Assembly (NCBI GenBank): GCA_009829735.1
Contig: CM020619.1
Coordinates: 32,590,283 to 32,654,282 of the forward strand
Source: Pyropia yezoensis
Taxonomy: Eukaryota; Rhodophyta; Bangiophyceae; Bangiales; Bangiaceae
Length of the DNA stretch: 64,000 nucleotides
Direction of reading: 5' to 3'
The position numbers were made by a program, and so were the translations under genes. Position 1 is the stretch's first letter. Each line of letters begins with the position of its first letter. Of the stretch, positions 51,046 through 62,019 are shown piece by piece. The notes beneath the pieces were generated by a model. That model searched no databases. It worked only from the letters and a program-made list of their open reading frames with translations, and was not told the DNA's origin.

Positions 51046-51559
51046 CGCCTGGGGGGGGGGGGGGGGGGGGGGACCTGTCCGTGGCACCAGCCCGGCACTT
51101 CCACTGCCGAGGCAGTTGTGGGGCCGGTGGTGGCGGTAAGGGATTTGCCCGTGCTGGGTGGTGGGTCCGTCTGGGGTTTAGACGTGGGACTGTCCTCTTG
51201 TTCATTCTTCTATTCCTTTTCTCTCCTCTCTTCGCTCCCGCCAACGAGTGCGTGTGTGTCCTGTGGTCTGGTTAATGACTTGTGGTCTGGTTGACGCGTT
51301 CCACGGCCATGAAAAGGTGCGCATCCACTCTATGGCGAGACCTTGCGTCTCTGCCACTGCGGCACTGCCGCGGCTCGACTGTCGTGCCCTAGCAACACCG
51401 CGGCGCCGACCAACACGCCCACGTGGAGTCGATGAGGCGCGACCCAGCGTGGGGCAGGTGGTCGAGAAGAAGAACAGACTACACGTTTGGATCCCGCTGG
51501 CAGGGCTTCCCCGAGGCCGCCGCCTGTGCAACCTCTGCCAGGCGTCGCCCCACCCTCCG
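51046..51559. other. Convergent intergenic region
   Basis: Begins with a G run (about 51050-51072). Bases 51180-51480 have balanced composition. It is the shared 3' region of the Dsc3-like and minus-strand genes. No gene was seen. Confidence 0.4.
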
Positions 51560-52522
51560 CTATTGCCCTCCCGTTCCCCGCAGCAGCAGCACCTGCGTAT
51601 CATCCACTGCGGCACTCCCCCCGTACAACTCGGGGTACTTGAACAGGTGCCGCAGCTCAGCAAGGCTCCCTCCCCGCCGCCGCGTGTCGCCCGCGCCCCC
51701 CCCCCCGTCGGCGGCGGCGCCTTGCCCCCCGCCTTTGGAACCGCCGGCGCCGCCCAGGCGGCCCGACTCGACCCGCACCCGGTCGCCCCAGCTGGGCGGC
51801 CGGAGCACATCGGGCACCCGACCCGACGCGGCCGCCTGCTCCACAAACAGCCGGCTGCGGCTGGATACCCGCCGGACGCCAACGACGCCACCATTCCCCC
51901 CACCCACGGTCGGGGACCGCGGGGACACGGGCGACAGCGGGGGCGCCGGCAATACGGACGCGTCGACGCCGTCGGCGCGAGCCGCCGCCACCCACGATGG
52001 GGTGCGCCGGTGGCCTGGCGGGCCGCCGCCGCCGCCCGACGGCGTGCGCCGGTGGCCCGGCGCGCCATTACCTGACGGCGTGCGCCGGTGGCCCGGCGCA
52101 CCCCCGACGGTCGACGGCTTGCGGGTGTGCGCCGGCACGCCACCCGCAGCAACAACCGACGGCGTCCGCCGGTGCCCCGGCCGGCACGCCGTCGATGACG
52201 TCCGCCGGTGCCCCGGCGCGGGAGAGCGGCTGCGCGGCCGCCCGTCCGCGGCGGACCGATCGGTAGAGACGGCCACAAGGGCGGTGGCGGGGCTGGAGGC
52301 GCGGGGCCCCCGGCTGCCGATGTGCCGGCGGGGCCGGTCTGGCCGCCGCCCCACCCTGCCGTCGCCAGAGCCGCCGCCGGTGGCGAGCCCCCCAAACGCG
52401 TGGGCCCACCAGCGGCGCACCTCCGCGCGCGCGCCGGCCGCGACGGTGGGGTCTTCATCGCCAGTGAGCAGCAGCGTGGACGCGATGGTGGTAAGGGAGT
52501 CTAGGAGGTAAGAACGTGCCAT
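51560..52522 (-). CDS. Unrecognised protein with repeated RRTPS phosphorylation-site motifs
   Basis: A 320-residue product starting MARSYLLDSLTTIAST. The upstream in-frame part is Pro-rich leader with no support. The N-terminal 45 residues are helical with Leu/Trp (ARAEVRRWWAHAFGG). The middle (about 90-190) has at least five PGHRRT(P/S)S units plus a related HTRKPS. Each unit fits a basophilic-kinase or 14-3-3-type site (R-x-x-S). The C-terminus is ordered again around SLAELRHLFKYPELYGG. No known domain is seen. A regulatory or scaffolding role controlled by phosphorylation is inferred only from the repeats. The antisense strand also has a long frame, but its composition is less protein-like. 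Confidence 0.6.
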   Translation of the reverse strand: MARSYLLDSLTTIASTLLLTGDEDPTVAAGARAEVRRWWAHAFGGLATGGGSGDGRVGRRPDRPRRHIGSRGPRASSPATALVAVSTDRSAADGRPRSRSPAPGHRRTSSTACRPGHRRTPSVVAAGGVPAHTRKPSTVGGAPGHRRTPSGNGAPGHRRTPSGGGGGPPGHRRTPSWVAAARADGVDASVLPAPPLSPVSPRSPTVGGGNGGVVGVRRVSSRSRLFVEQAAASGRVPDVLRPPSWGDRVRVESGRLGGAGGSKGGGQGAAADGGGGAGDTRRRGGSLAELRHLFKYPELYGGSAAVDDTQVLLLRGTGGQ

Positions 52523-55315
52523 GGCGGAGGCAGCGTGCGAAGAGCGCGGCGGGACAGGGAAGACAAGATGAAGCAAGGGGGGGGGGGGGGGGGGGGGGGT
52601 CTCCCAGTCCAGTGGGGTGCACGGCACAGCCGGTGTCCTCGAAGAGCGGTTGGCAGGAAATACGATACCACAGCGGCCCGTCCCCGCGGCAAAACAAACG
52701 GCCCTCGTGGGAGCAGGCTTGACGAAGATGTGCCGTCTGGCGACGCGGATGTGCCACGCGGGTGCCAAACGCCCGACGGGTGCCGCAGTAGTAGCGTGCT
52801 GTCCAAAGAAGGTGTAGGATAAGGTTGTGAGAGGGCGAATGGTCGTGCCCGACGCTCTGAGGGACTCTCAGGTGGCAACCACCACAGGCACGCCACGCCC
52901 CCCACCCACCGGCTGGTGTGCGCAGAGTGGTGGCGGCGGGCCCGCTGGTCCCTTTTGAATCTGCGCGGAACGCCCCGCCCCCCACGAGCAGTGCAGAGGC
53001 ACCCCGCCCTACCAAGCGGGACGGGACGGGCAGGGGGAGTTTCGGCCGTTTTGCACGACGGGCCCTGCCAGAGGGCCCTGGGGCGGGTGCGAACCCTGCT
53101 CCTCACTCACTGTCGCTCAGGCCCGGCCGCCGCGGCGGCTGGCGGGGCTGGCGGCCCCGGCGGCTCTCGGGACACGGCGCGGGCGGGGCGGCGGGCGGGC
53201 ACGTCGCGGGCGGGCCCCCCAATGGGAACAGGGCAGCCGCCGTCGAGAAAATCCGGGCCCCACTCCCACTTGACCCCGTCTGTGGTTTGACCCGGCCCTC
53301 CGCCGTGTGGGGGGACGGGCCCGCGGGCCCTCTAACCACTGGCCGCGATGCCGCCATGGAGTCGTGACAGCCGGCCGCGCCTGTCCCACACATCCGAGCG
53401 GGTGGGGTGGCGGGAAGGCACAGTATGTACAGTAGTACCCTGTGACCGGTCCACACGGGCCCCCCCCTACTCCCCTGTTCCCCACTCTCGAGACACCATC
53501 TGATTGCTTGACACGGGCGGCCGTGTCACAGGTCCAATTCAAGAGGTCATTTGTAGCAGGTGAGTCAAGGAGGGCGCTGGTGTCGCCGCCCCGAAAAGAG
53601 AAAAGAGGCGCGGGTGCCTCACCGGCGCCTGGGGCGGCCACTCCTTTGCCCCAAGGTGCACCTTGGCGGCAAAGGAGTGGCCGCCCCAGGCGCATCAGTG
53701 CTGCTGACCGTGTGCCCGCCTGGGAGCCGACCCTCCACTCGAAGCGGCGGTGGGGGCACGGCCAAGTGCCACCGCTCCTCGCGCGGCTGGACCGGCAGTG
53801 GCATCCGATAGGCCGTGGACGGCTGCGGGTGCTCTCCTTCTCAGCTCTTCCGCGGGCGCCCGCGGGCGCGGACAGGGAAGGCCTCTGAGACTCGCAGCGC
53901 GCCCAGTACACCACCACCGCCCTGTTCTTTCCCTCCCTTCCCCCTCCACTGGGCTTCGCGGCTGCCGCCGCGGTGGTTCTGAGATCATCGGACAATCCGC
54001 TGCTGCGGGTGCGCGCCAAGCGTGGACCATTGACCCCAGAGCAGTGATACGGGATGCGCAAAAGGGGGGGGGGGCGCGTCCCTCGCTATCTCCTATGCAG
54101 CACTTTTGCCCTTCGCGCACCAGGGAAGCCCCTCGATCTCGCAGTCTCTGTGTAGGGGAGGCGTCCACGCGCTACATGTACACCGCCCGTGGCGCACCGT
54201 TTGATTGTCGTCCATCACGGTACGGCGTAGGTAAACTGTACTCCCGCCACGAAGGGGGGCTCTTGTATCTTTCCCGCGGCGGCCGGCCGCACCGTGATGG
54301 CCGGGCGCCACCTCTTGGATAGAAGGAGACGGAGAGCCAGCGATGGGTGCGTGGAGCCTGTCTACCCGTCCCCTTCGACGACAAGTGCCAAGCCACGGCG
54401 GGGTCGCCGCGGCTCTCTGTCCTCGCGGCCTTCGTGGCGCCGTCGTACCCAGTCTCTGGAGTAGCTACTCTGGAGGCTGCCAGCACCGCCCCTCCCCCCC
54501 ACGTCTGGGGACAGTCGTCGGTGGCCGGGGGCAGCTTACCAGTCGGACGCGACGCTTGGGGTGGGGGGGGGGTCAGGCAGGGTGGGAGGGAGCGAGCGAA
54601 TGAGGCCGACCTCGGTCTGCCGCCAGCTGACCGTTCCACTCAGATCCTGCTGCTTAAGCTGGAGGAAGAGGGCCGGGGGGGACGACTGGCGTGCTCCTGG
54701 CGCCTCAGTCGGGCCGAAACGGTAGACGGACCGTGATGACGGTGGAATCGCCGTCCTCAATCATGCCTCTGCGGCGGCCCCGGGGAGCGGCGGCAGTCGG
54801 GACGGGAGCATGCGAGGCGAAAGGCGGGGGGTGCCTTGCCGCCGTCAAGGACCGCGCGACACCGCTGGGACGACTATAGCCACTGGCCCCGTGCGGGTGG
54901 GGACAGGTGTGTCTCCTGGAGGGGACGCGGCGGCGTAGGTGGTGGCGCGCGCGCGTGCGCATGGCCGCGGCAACCATCAGGGGGGGGGGGGGGCTGACGC
55001 ACCCAAAGCGAAGATACCGACAAAAAAAAAAAAAAAAGCGCGTGGCGCCGCGGCGCCGCCGCAGCGCCGCCGAGTGCCCGCCCACCAACACGCCGTAGTG
55101 CAGCCAGTCGCCGCGCGGCTGCCCCGTCGTCCCGACATTCACCAGCCAGCCATCCTCTCCGCAAGAAGCTGCCGCCGCATCCCCACAAGAGCGGCACGTA
55201 GACAATCGTTGCGACCCCCCCCCATGACACCTAAAGGGGGCGTCGTGTCTCCCCCTCCCCCCCGCCCCGCCCATCCCTTCCCCCCCCCCCCCCACTCCAC
55301 CCGTCGCCTCCCCCC
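52523..55315. other. Intergenic, no gene recognised; contains a long palindrome
   Basis: A G run (about 52578-52600) lies close to the start of the minus-strand gene. Frames at 53117-54061 (-) and 53750-54736 (+) lack domains. CCATCACGGT (54215-54224) and its inverse ACCGTGATGG (54291-54300) bracket an 85-bp segment. A 16-base A run lies at about 55022-55036. The palindrome at 53625-53693 is listed separately. Confidence 0.4.
53625..53693. repeat. Near-perfect 69-bp palindrome
   Basis: The 26-bp arm 53625-53650 (GCGCCTGGGGCGGCCACTCC...) is repeated without mismatch in inverted form at 53668-53693. The centre (53651-53666, CCAAGGTGCACCTTGG) is itself a perfect palindrome, leaving one unpaired C. 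It could extrude a cruciform or form a very stable RNA hairpin. Confidence 0.95.
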
Positions 55316-56869
55316 TCACCACCCAAACACATACTCGGATACGGACGACAGCAGCCCCCCCCGGGGGGGCGTCGCCTGGACCGGAAGGAAGAGCGAGTCG
55401 CCGACGCCGCCGGCCGTCCCCCCCCCCCCCCCCCCGCCGCCACCGCCGCCCAGCGGCAGCAGCCGCGACGGCGTCGCTGCCGCGGTCGCGGCCGCCGGTG
55501 GCACCCCACCAGCCGCCGCAGCGGGCGTACCGCCCACAGAGGCCGGCCGGCCTGGGCCGCCGTGCCCCCCCACCCCCGCCCCTCCGCGGCGGGGACTCGG
55601 CGTCGACGCTACGAGGAGGTCCCCCGCCCCCGTGCCGTCCCCGCCGCCCGCGTCGGCGGCGGCCAGGCCCGCCACCAGCGCGGGCTCGGTGCAGGGAACC
55701 ACCCCCACCAGGCAGCCGTCGACCATGCGGAGGCCGTGCCAGGTGGCTACCCCCGCCTCGGCCGCCGACCCGTACCGCACATGCACCCAGTTGCCGACGG
55801 CGCCCGCCACCCGCACCACCTCCCCGTGGGAGCGGAGGGAGCGGAGGACGGCGGGGGCGGCGGCGGGGGGGAAGCCAAAGGCGGTCACCCAGCAGGCCGC
55901 CGCGTCGGGGTCGTCCGCGTCGGCCGCCGCCGCCGGAGAGCGGCCGGCAGCATGTGCCGCCGACGGAGGGGCGTACGCGTCTACCCAGCTGCCACCGCCG
56001 CCACTTCCACTACCACCGTCCACCGCCATGGCGGCGGCACCGGCACCCACCGAGCCAAGCGCCACCACCCCGGGGGTGGGCGTGTCTAGCATACTCCGCG
56101 CGGGGGGCAGGCGGCTGCCGGACGCCGACCGGCCAGGCGCGCCGCCGCTACCGCCGCCGCCGCCGCCGCCGCCGCCACCGAGAGCGCCGGGAAAGCCCCC
56201 CCCGCCCCCACCAGTGGCACCAGGTGCACCGCCAAACCCTCCACCCGTACCGGCCGCCCGGGAGCGGTCGGGCGTCGGCGGAGGGCGGCGGCCAGAGGAC
56301 AACCCCCCCCCCCCAAGCAGGCCGCCAGCAGTCCCGCCCCCGCCACCCCCCCCCGCCTGGTGCGGAGAAACGCCCCCAGCGGGGCGACCGCCCCGGTCGG
56401 GTGTCCGCAGCCGCGAGTTGAACGCCGCCCCGGCTGTGCCGCCGCCGCTGGCCAGCCCCCCCGCCGCCCCCCCGCCGCCCCACCCGCCGCCCATGCCGCC
56501 CACGGGCGTCGACGCCGGCCGACCATACAGGTAGGACGTAGATGATGGCGTGGGCGTTGCAAAACCGCTGCCACCGCCGCCGCCCCCGTCGCTACCGCCG
56601 CCGCCGCCACTGGCGGGGGAGCCGCCAATGCCGCCGGCCCCGCCGCGGGCATTCCCCCCGGCCCAGACGTCCCGCCCACCGCCCGCACTGCCGCCACCGC
56701 TGCCTCCGCCAACGCCCGGCGATCGGCGAAAAGAGGGGGGGCTTGCAGACAGGAGGAAGGACGGGAGCGCTTCGCCACGGCCCGTCGCGGGGGGGGTCAT
56801 GCCAGCAGACGAGGTGCGACCAGTGGGAGGGTAGCCATAAGGGCTTGCGCCGGGTGTATAGGCGGCCAT
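55316..56869 (-). CDS. NUP35: Nucleoporin Nup35/Nup53 (MPPN/RRM-Nup35 domain)
   Basis: A 517-residue single-exon protein. It is a linker nucleoporin of the inner ring of the nuclear pore that binds membrane and Nup155/Nup93 types. The first 300 residues are Gly/Ser-rich and disordered. The Nup35-type RRM lies at about residues 325-391 (CWVTAFGFPP ... SHGEVVRVAG ... NWVHVRYGS ... GCLVGVVPC). The WV.AFGF opening and the lack of RNP residues are typical of this dimerising domain. The extreme C-terminus SSVSEYVFGW is an amphipathic segment ending in Trp, as in the membrane-binding tail of Nup53. Few classical FG repeats are present. The start is the first ATG of the frame. Confidence 0.88.
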   Translation of the reverse strand: MAAYTPGASPYGYPPTGRTSSAGMTPPATGRGEALPSFLLSASPPSFRRSPGVGGGSGGGSAGGGRDVWAGGNARGGAGGIGGSPASGGGGGSDGGGGGGSGFATPTPSSTSYLYGRPASTPVGGMGGGWGGGGAAGGLASGGGTAGAAFNSRLRTPDRGGRPAGGVSPHQAGGGGGGGTAGGLLGGGGLSSGRRPPPTPDRSRAAGTGGGFGGAPGATGGGGGGFPGALGGGGGGGGGGSGGAPGRSASGSRLPPARSMLDTPTPGVVALGSVGAGAAAMAVDGGSGSGGGGSWVDAYAPPSAAHAAGRSPAAAADADDPDAAACWVTAFGFPPAAAPAVLRSLRSHGEVVRVAGAVGNWVHVRYGSAAEAGVATWHGLRMVDGCLVGVVPCTEPALVAGLAAADAGGGDGTGAGDLLVASTPSPRRGGAGVGGHGGPGRPASVGGTPAAAAGGVPPAAATAAATPSRLLPLGGGGGGGGGGGTAGGVGDSLFLPVQATPPRGGLLSSVSEYVFGW

Positions 56870-59822
56870 AATTCAAAAGGAGAAAAGGGGCGGCACGAGG
56901 ACGCAAAGCAAGGGCAAAGAGGGCGGGGAGGGGGGGCAAAGTGGCGACGAGGTTGACGGGAGGCACGTGGGACAAATGATACCGCGGTGAGACAGCGGGT
57001 GTCGGCCACGGACGCTCCGAAGAGTCCGTAGGAACCGAAATGACCAAAGGGAGGTGTTTTCGAGTCGTTGGGTTTGTTTAAAGGTCGGGGAGGGTGGGGG
57101 CGGGGCAACCATGGCGACGACAGTGGGGACACAAAACGCAGTCACGTCGGCGCAGTCGCAGCCTGTGGGCGGGAACCGCGTCCACGTGTCTTCCAAGTGG
57201 CGGGAACCGGCAAATCCCAAGGCCCGCGACATAGACGATTTGAACGGCAGAGTATAGTGCTTATGTCAATTATCCGCCACTGGACCAATCAAACCCACAC
57301 TGCACGACCCGTGCACGTCCACTTTCTATGGGACGCACAATATCAGGACCTGTCTTGGTCCACGACAGGTCTCCTTCCTTCACCACCACGGCACTCGTCG
57401 TCCCTGGGGCGCCGGTGCTTCCGCGGTCGCCACCGCCGCGAACGCAGCAGCCGGGCGGGGGGGGACGGGCGGACGGCGGCGGCGCAGGGCAGCCCCTTGA
57501 CGCAGAGGGGTGGCGGCCGCCGCCGCTGCCGTCGCCGGCGCCCGACCGAAGCGCGGACGCCGCCGCCCCACGGGAGCGGCCGCCGCCGCGTGGGCAGCAG
57601 CCACGGCGGCGCCGCGGCGGCGGCAGCACCCTGCCGCCGGACAGTCACCCGCGGGCGGGGGTGCCCCTCGTCGGCGGCGCCCCCCCTTCGCCGCCGCGCT
57701 CGCGCCGGTCGCGGGCCACGACGGGCGTCGGCCGCGCCCGCCCGGGTCCGCCCTGCGGCGGCCCATGGCCGGGGCGGGTGGTCCCCCGCCCGCCAGGCCG
57801 TCCGCCGCCACCCCGGCCCCGCGGCGCGCTGCCGCGTGGGTGCGCCCCCCCACCCCCCGCCGCTCGCGACCGCGCCGCGGGGACTGGCGAGTGGTGCGGC
57901 GGTGCGGGCCTGTCCCTCTGCCTCCCCCTCCCCACCCCCTTCCTCCACCGCTTGTCCCCGCCGGCCAGCAGGCACGCACCTTCCCCATTCCGCCTGCGTC
58001 CCACTGCAGCTCCTTTGCCCAGGCGGTCTGGTGGGATTCTTCTGCCCCACCGTCGCCAGCGTTGCTGCAAGCATCGTGTCGCCACCCACTTTCCAGGGGC
58101 CGAATCCGCCGCCGTTGCCGCTACCGCTACCGCTGCCGCCGCCGCCGCCAGCGTACTGGCGGCCCCCAGCCCATCGGCCACCGCCACCGGCCTGACACTC
58201 CCCCCCCAGCAGCCGCAGACAGGTCCCACCCCCTTCCTCTTTCAGACCACCGCTGCCACAGCTACCGTGCCGCCCCTCCCCGCGCACCTCCGCCGCCGCC
58301 GCGCTCGTGCCATCAGTCCCTCCACGGCAGCAGGCACCGTCCTGCCCACCCCTCTCCGACACTACCGCTACCGCCGTCAACGTCGTTTGCCCGTCCCGCC
58401 GCCGCGGCGGTCACACCACCCCCAGCCGCCGCAGCCGTGGCCACCGTGCTGCCCCTCTCCCCCCCGGTAAGGCGCCGAAAGCACCCCCGAGGGCTGGGCG
58501 GCAACGGCACCGCTAGCCTCGCAGACGCCGCCGTGGACGCTGCCGCCACAGCCGCCGCCACGTCCGCTGCCACCGCCATGTTGCACGCCACCGCCGCCAC
58601 CGTCACCGGCCGCGACTCCCTTGCGGCTGCCCCGCCCCCCCCCGCTTCACCCCGCCGCCATTTCCACGCTATCACCCCCGCACGCCACGCTACCGCGGCA
58701 AGTGAACCCCCCACCGACCGCATCGTGTGCGGTCACTCTCGCCTCTCGCCTCCCAACCCCAGTAGGCAGAAGTAGGGGGCGGACAACATACCGAATCAAC
58801 CTTGACAGCACAGCACAAAGGGAGAGAGGGGGGAGGGGGGGTGGGCGGGGAGGCGCGGGGAAGTCACGACCCCCCCGCTGCCCCCATCGCCACGCATCCC
58901 GTTGAGGGCGTCGTCCGCGTGGTGGCTGGGCTGTCGGACGTGGAAGAGGGGGCAGGAGGAGGGGGGGGGGCAGGGGGCGGAGCGGGGAGTATGGACATGC
59001 GGTGATTGGCTGTGATGCCGTGACGGTGGTGACGGTCACCACGGCAGGCAGCCCACGATCAGATGGTGGGATGAGTGCCATGGCCTTTGCCTTGCTCTTT
59101 TTTGGCTGATGAGGGATGTCGGGGGGGGGGGATGTGGGGAGGTTGGCCAAACGCGACCCCCGTTCCCTTCCCTCCCGTTGGCTATCGTGCTACAGCCGTG
59201 CTCTCGTACGGACGCCGTGGGGTGGGCGCGCTTCTCCCGCCTGCGCCCTCTCACAGCCATCACCCGGCGCACCAGGCGGGGACCCTCATGAATAAAATGC
59301 CTTTGGAGACACGCCTCGCGGCCACAGACCCCCCTCCCACGCTCCCTTCCCTCCCGGTGGTCCTCCCGCTACAGCCGTGCGCTCGTGTCGACCCCCCCCC
59401 CCGCCCCTCTCCGCTTCTGCCCAATTCCATTTTGCCCGGGCTGGAGGGGGGGGGGGCGACGGCTCCACCGGCCCCGCCCACCGCGTGCCGCCCACGATGC
59501 TGGTACTGTACCACGGACGGCGCGGGCGGCCGCCGCGGCCGCCGCGGCCAGCGCGGCGGACCAATGATAATGACAAAAGGCGGGCGGACACCGCTGCCCT
59601 ACAGACACCATCACAGGGGCGGTGGGGGCACAACTATGACCCACCACAGAAGCAACGCATACGCACTGGAGTGAACAAATCGTGGCGGAAGAGCAGTGGG
59701 GCCGCGGGCGGCAGGGGTTTCACTGCAACGGCACGCCCGTTCATCGCGCTACGAGATGGATAGTCGGGCAGCCCCGCCTCGTGCGCGTCCCCACGCCTCG
59801 TCCCATTTCCTCACTGTTGCTC
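56870..59822. other. Intergenic; possible Ala/Pro-rich coding tracts unresolved
   Basis: Bases 56870-57250 are the upstream region of NUP35, with moderate GC. Bases 57500-58775 have coding-like Ala/Thr/Val composition (for example AAVDAAATAAATSAATAM at about 58530-58580, +), but it moves between frames and has no domain, so no gene is called. GACCTGTC...GACAGGTC at 57347-57371 is a small hairpin. A C/T-rich sequence around CCCTTCCCTCCC...CTACAGCCGTG occurs twice (about 59163-59215, 59345-59395). Confidence 0.4.
57253..57342. mobile_element. Short MITE-like copy (family of 62020-62142)
   Basis: About 80 bp (CCACTGGACCAATCAAACCC ... GTGCACGTCCACTTTCTATG) match the element at 62020-62142 at roughly 85 percent. 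The ends TATAGTGC and GCACAATAT are imperfect inverted repeats. It appears to lack part of the left arm, so it is a deleted or diverged copy. Confidence 0.7.
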
Positions 59823-60788
59823 TCAGGGCTGCTTGGCCATGCACTCAATCTCAACAACCGCCCCGACCGGCAGGGCAGCGACGCCAAAGCAGGCGCGCGC
59901 CGGCTTGGCCTGCTCCATCACCTCGGAATACACCCCGTTGACAGCCGCAAAGTCCCCCATGTCCGTCACCATGATGGAGGTCTTAACAATGTCGGCAATG
60001 GAGCAGCCCGCAGCAGCAAGGACGGCGGTCATGTTGGCCAGCGCCTGCCGCGTCTGCGGCACGACCCCGCCGTCGACGAGCCCCCCCCCGTCGGCCGGCG
60101 AGCGGAGCCCCACGCAGCCGCTCACATACACAAGTCCCCCCTCGAGGACCACCCCCTGACTGTAGGGGCCAACCGCCGCCGCGGCGCCAGTCGTGGCCAC
60201 CGGCCCTGGCGCCACAGGCGGGGGGATGGCCGCCGTAGCAACCACCTCGACGAGCAGCTCGGGGCGCACCAGCGGGGCGCCAATGGTGGCCCGCGTGCAC
60301 CGCGGGGCGCCGGACCCCAGCCACGCCGCCCACGCCTCGTTCATGGCGGGGGCGGTGGTCACGTCAGCGAGGTACACCATCACTGTCAAGAGATGCTCCC
60401 GTGAGGTCCCAGCTTCGGCCAGGAGGGCATCCACCTTGGCCAGCACCTCGGTCGTCTGGGCGCCCACCCCCACCGACGTGTCGGTGGCCACCTGGCCCGA
60501 TAAATAGGCAATGCCCCCATGGGTGAGCAGCTGCGCAAACCTGTCACCGGAACGGTGGCGTACAATGCCCGCCGCGTCTGACGCCGAGGGAGGGGGGGCG
60601 GGGGGAAGAATGGAAGCCGCCCCCGCAGCGGCAGTGGCCACGGCGGGCGCACCGTCGGCCATGGTAGCCGCCGCCGCCGCCCCGCCGAGCGTGCGGGACG
60701 CGCGGCGCAGGTGACGAGCGGCGGCTGGGAGGGTGCGGGCCCCGCGGCGAGTCAGCAGCGGGGCAACTGCGACAAAGGCAGACGCCAT
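59823..60788 (-). CDS. Tandem RidA-domain protein (YjgF/YER057c/UK114), organelle-targeted
   Basis: A 321-residue protein with two RidA domains in one chain (about residues 75-190 and 205-320). RidA enzymes hydrolyse reactive enamine/imine intermediates released by PLP enzymes. Domain 2 is canonical: GPYSQGVVLEGGLVYVSG, then ALANMTAVLAAAGCS, then PARACFGVAALP and EIECMA, keeping the Arg and Glu of the active site. Domain 1 is more like the YjgH/RutC branch (HGGIAYLSGQVA ... LLTVMVYLAD ... CTRATIGAPL ... VEVVA) and keeps the equivalent Arg and Glu. RidA normally forms trimers, so a fused pair may form a mixed ring. The N-terminal 45 residues are Arg/Ala-rich without acids, like a plastid or mitochondrial presequence. 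Confidence 0.92.
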   Translation of the reverse strand: MASAFVAVAPLLTRRGARTLPAAARHLRRASRTLGGAAAAATMADGAPAVATAAAGAASILPPAPPPSASDAAGIVRHRSGDRFAQLLTHGGIAYLSGQVATDTSVGVGAQTTEVLAKVDALLAEAGTSREHLLTVMVYLADVTTAPAMNEAWAAWLGSGAPRCTRATIGAPLVRPELLVEVVATAAIPPPVAPGPVATTGAAAAVGPYSQGVVLEGGLVYVSGCVGLRSPADGGGLVDGGVVPQTRQALANMTAVLAAAGCSIADIVKTSIMVTDMGDFAAVNGVYSEVMEQAKPARACFGVAALPVGAVVEIECMAKQP

Positions 60789-60981
60789 CGAGCAGAAAGC
60801 GGGGACAAAGGAGAACGTGACGGGTGTGGAGGGGAGGACGGCGCGGCTGGTAGAGTGGAGAAGGAAGGCGGGTGAACGAAGCGCAATGGACCGAGTGGAT
60901 CACCCGCGAGCATGCGCCGAGCAGAGCCTCGAAGTCAGGCCAGGATCCCCCCTCGTTCGTGGTACTGTATGTACTGTACTG

Positions 60982-61001
60982 TATGTACTGTACAGTACAT
61001 A
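60982..61001. repeat. Perfect 20-bp palindrome in a TACTGTA array
   Basis: TATGTACTGTACAGTACATA is self-complementary. It ends a run of GTACTGTAT repeats beginning at 60962. The same motif recurs at 63923-63947 and, in part, near 53423. Confidence 0.8.
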
Positions 61002-62019
61002 TAGGACTGTACTCATTCCAGAGCTCGATGCGCAGAGATTTACTTTCGACTGTCGCGGAACATCTACTTGTGGACCATTATTGTTGTTGACCGACCTGAA
61101 AAGTGCTCCCATGTCGGCCAAGTGACCAGTGACAGGCGTCATGATTCGGTGGGAATCGACGTCGACCCTCTGCCCGTCAGCTCGTATTCTCTCCCAGTCA
61201 CACGCACATTGGTGGGCGTGGGACGCTGTGCGGGTGTACATACTGGCTTCGTCCTCCCCACAGCGCTTTTATTTCTTCTCGTACTCCCGTCTGCGGTTGT
61301 CGCTACGCCTGCCTTAGGGGTCCTCATCTCGGTGTCCGGTTGCTCAAGCGGTTGGTATGGTGAAGGCCATCGCGACTCGGCTCCCGCACGGGAGGGGCTG
61401 TTGTGGTGTCCGCGACGATCGTGGGGGTGGGGCCGCGGCGCCGTGATGGCGTTGGCGGGGGCCTAGTGGGGGTGGTAGAGTCGTTAGCGGCAGCGATTAC
61501 GGGGGAGGGGCGGCGGCTGGTGGCGGTACCGGTGGCGGCGACGAGGGGAGGCCATGCTTGATGGCGGTGGAACGGGCGGCGAGCATGGCGGCGGCCGTGA
61601 CGTCATCAGACCCGCCCGCTGAGCTGGCGACTGTCAGGCGGAGGGGGGTTGACGGTGGGGAGGTGGCAGCAGCCACGTCGTTTACGCGGGCGCCGCAACC
61701 ACCGACGGCTGAGCCTGGGCGCCGGTGTGGCCCCCGCCACTCCCCTCGGCGGCGACGCGGCGGGCCGCGGTGCCGGCGGGTTGGGGTGACGGCGGGAGCG
61801 GGCGCCGCTCACGGCCCGCCAGTGACAGTCGTCGGCGGGGCGCCGGCGACGGTGGGCAGGGAAGGGTTCCGTCGATGCTGGCGCTCAGCGGGGGGTCGGC
61901 GGGATGGCAGACGATGTCGGCGGAAGTGCACTGACAAGGTCGCAATGGTCGGGGACTATGCGACGGTCGGCCACCTCCAGAGCTTGCTTGGGGGTGGAGA
62001 TGGAGAAGCACGTCGTTCT

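Noticed and set aside
51423-52511. Plus-strand frame of 362 codons opposite the RRTPS gene
   Set aside because: Its repeats mirror the minus-strand coding repeats, and the minus frame has a better start, ordered ends and meaningful motifs.
57510-58775. Plus-strand frame of 421 codons
   Set aside because: Coding-like segments move between frames and the Arg-rich N-terminus looks like a shadow. No domain, so left as intergenic.
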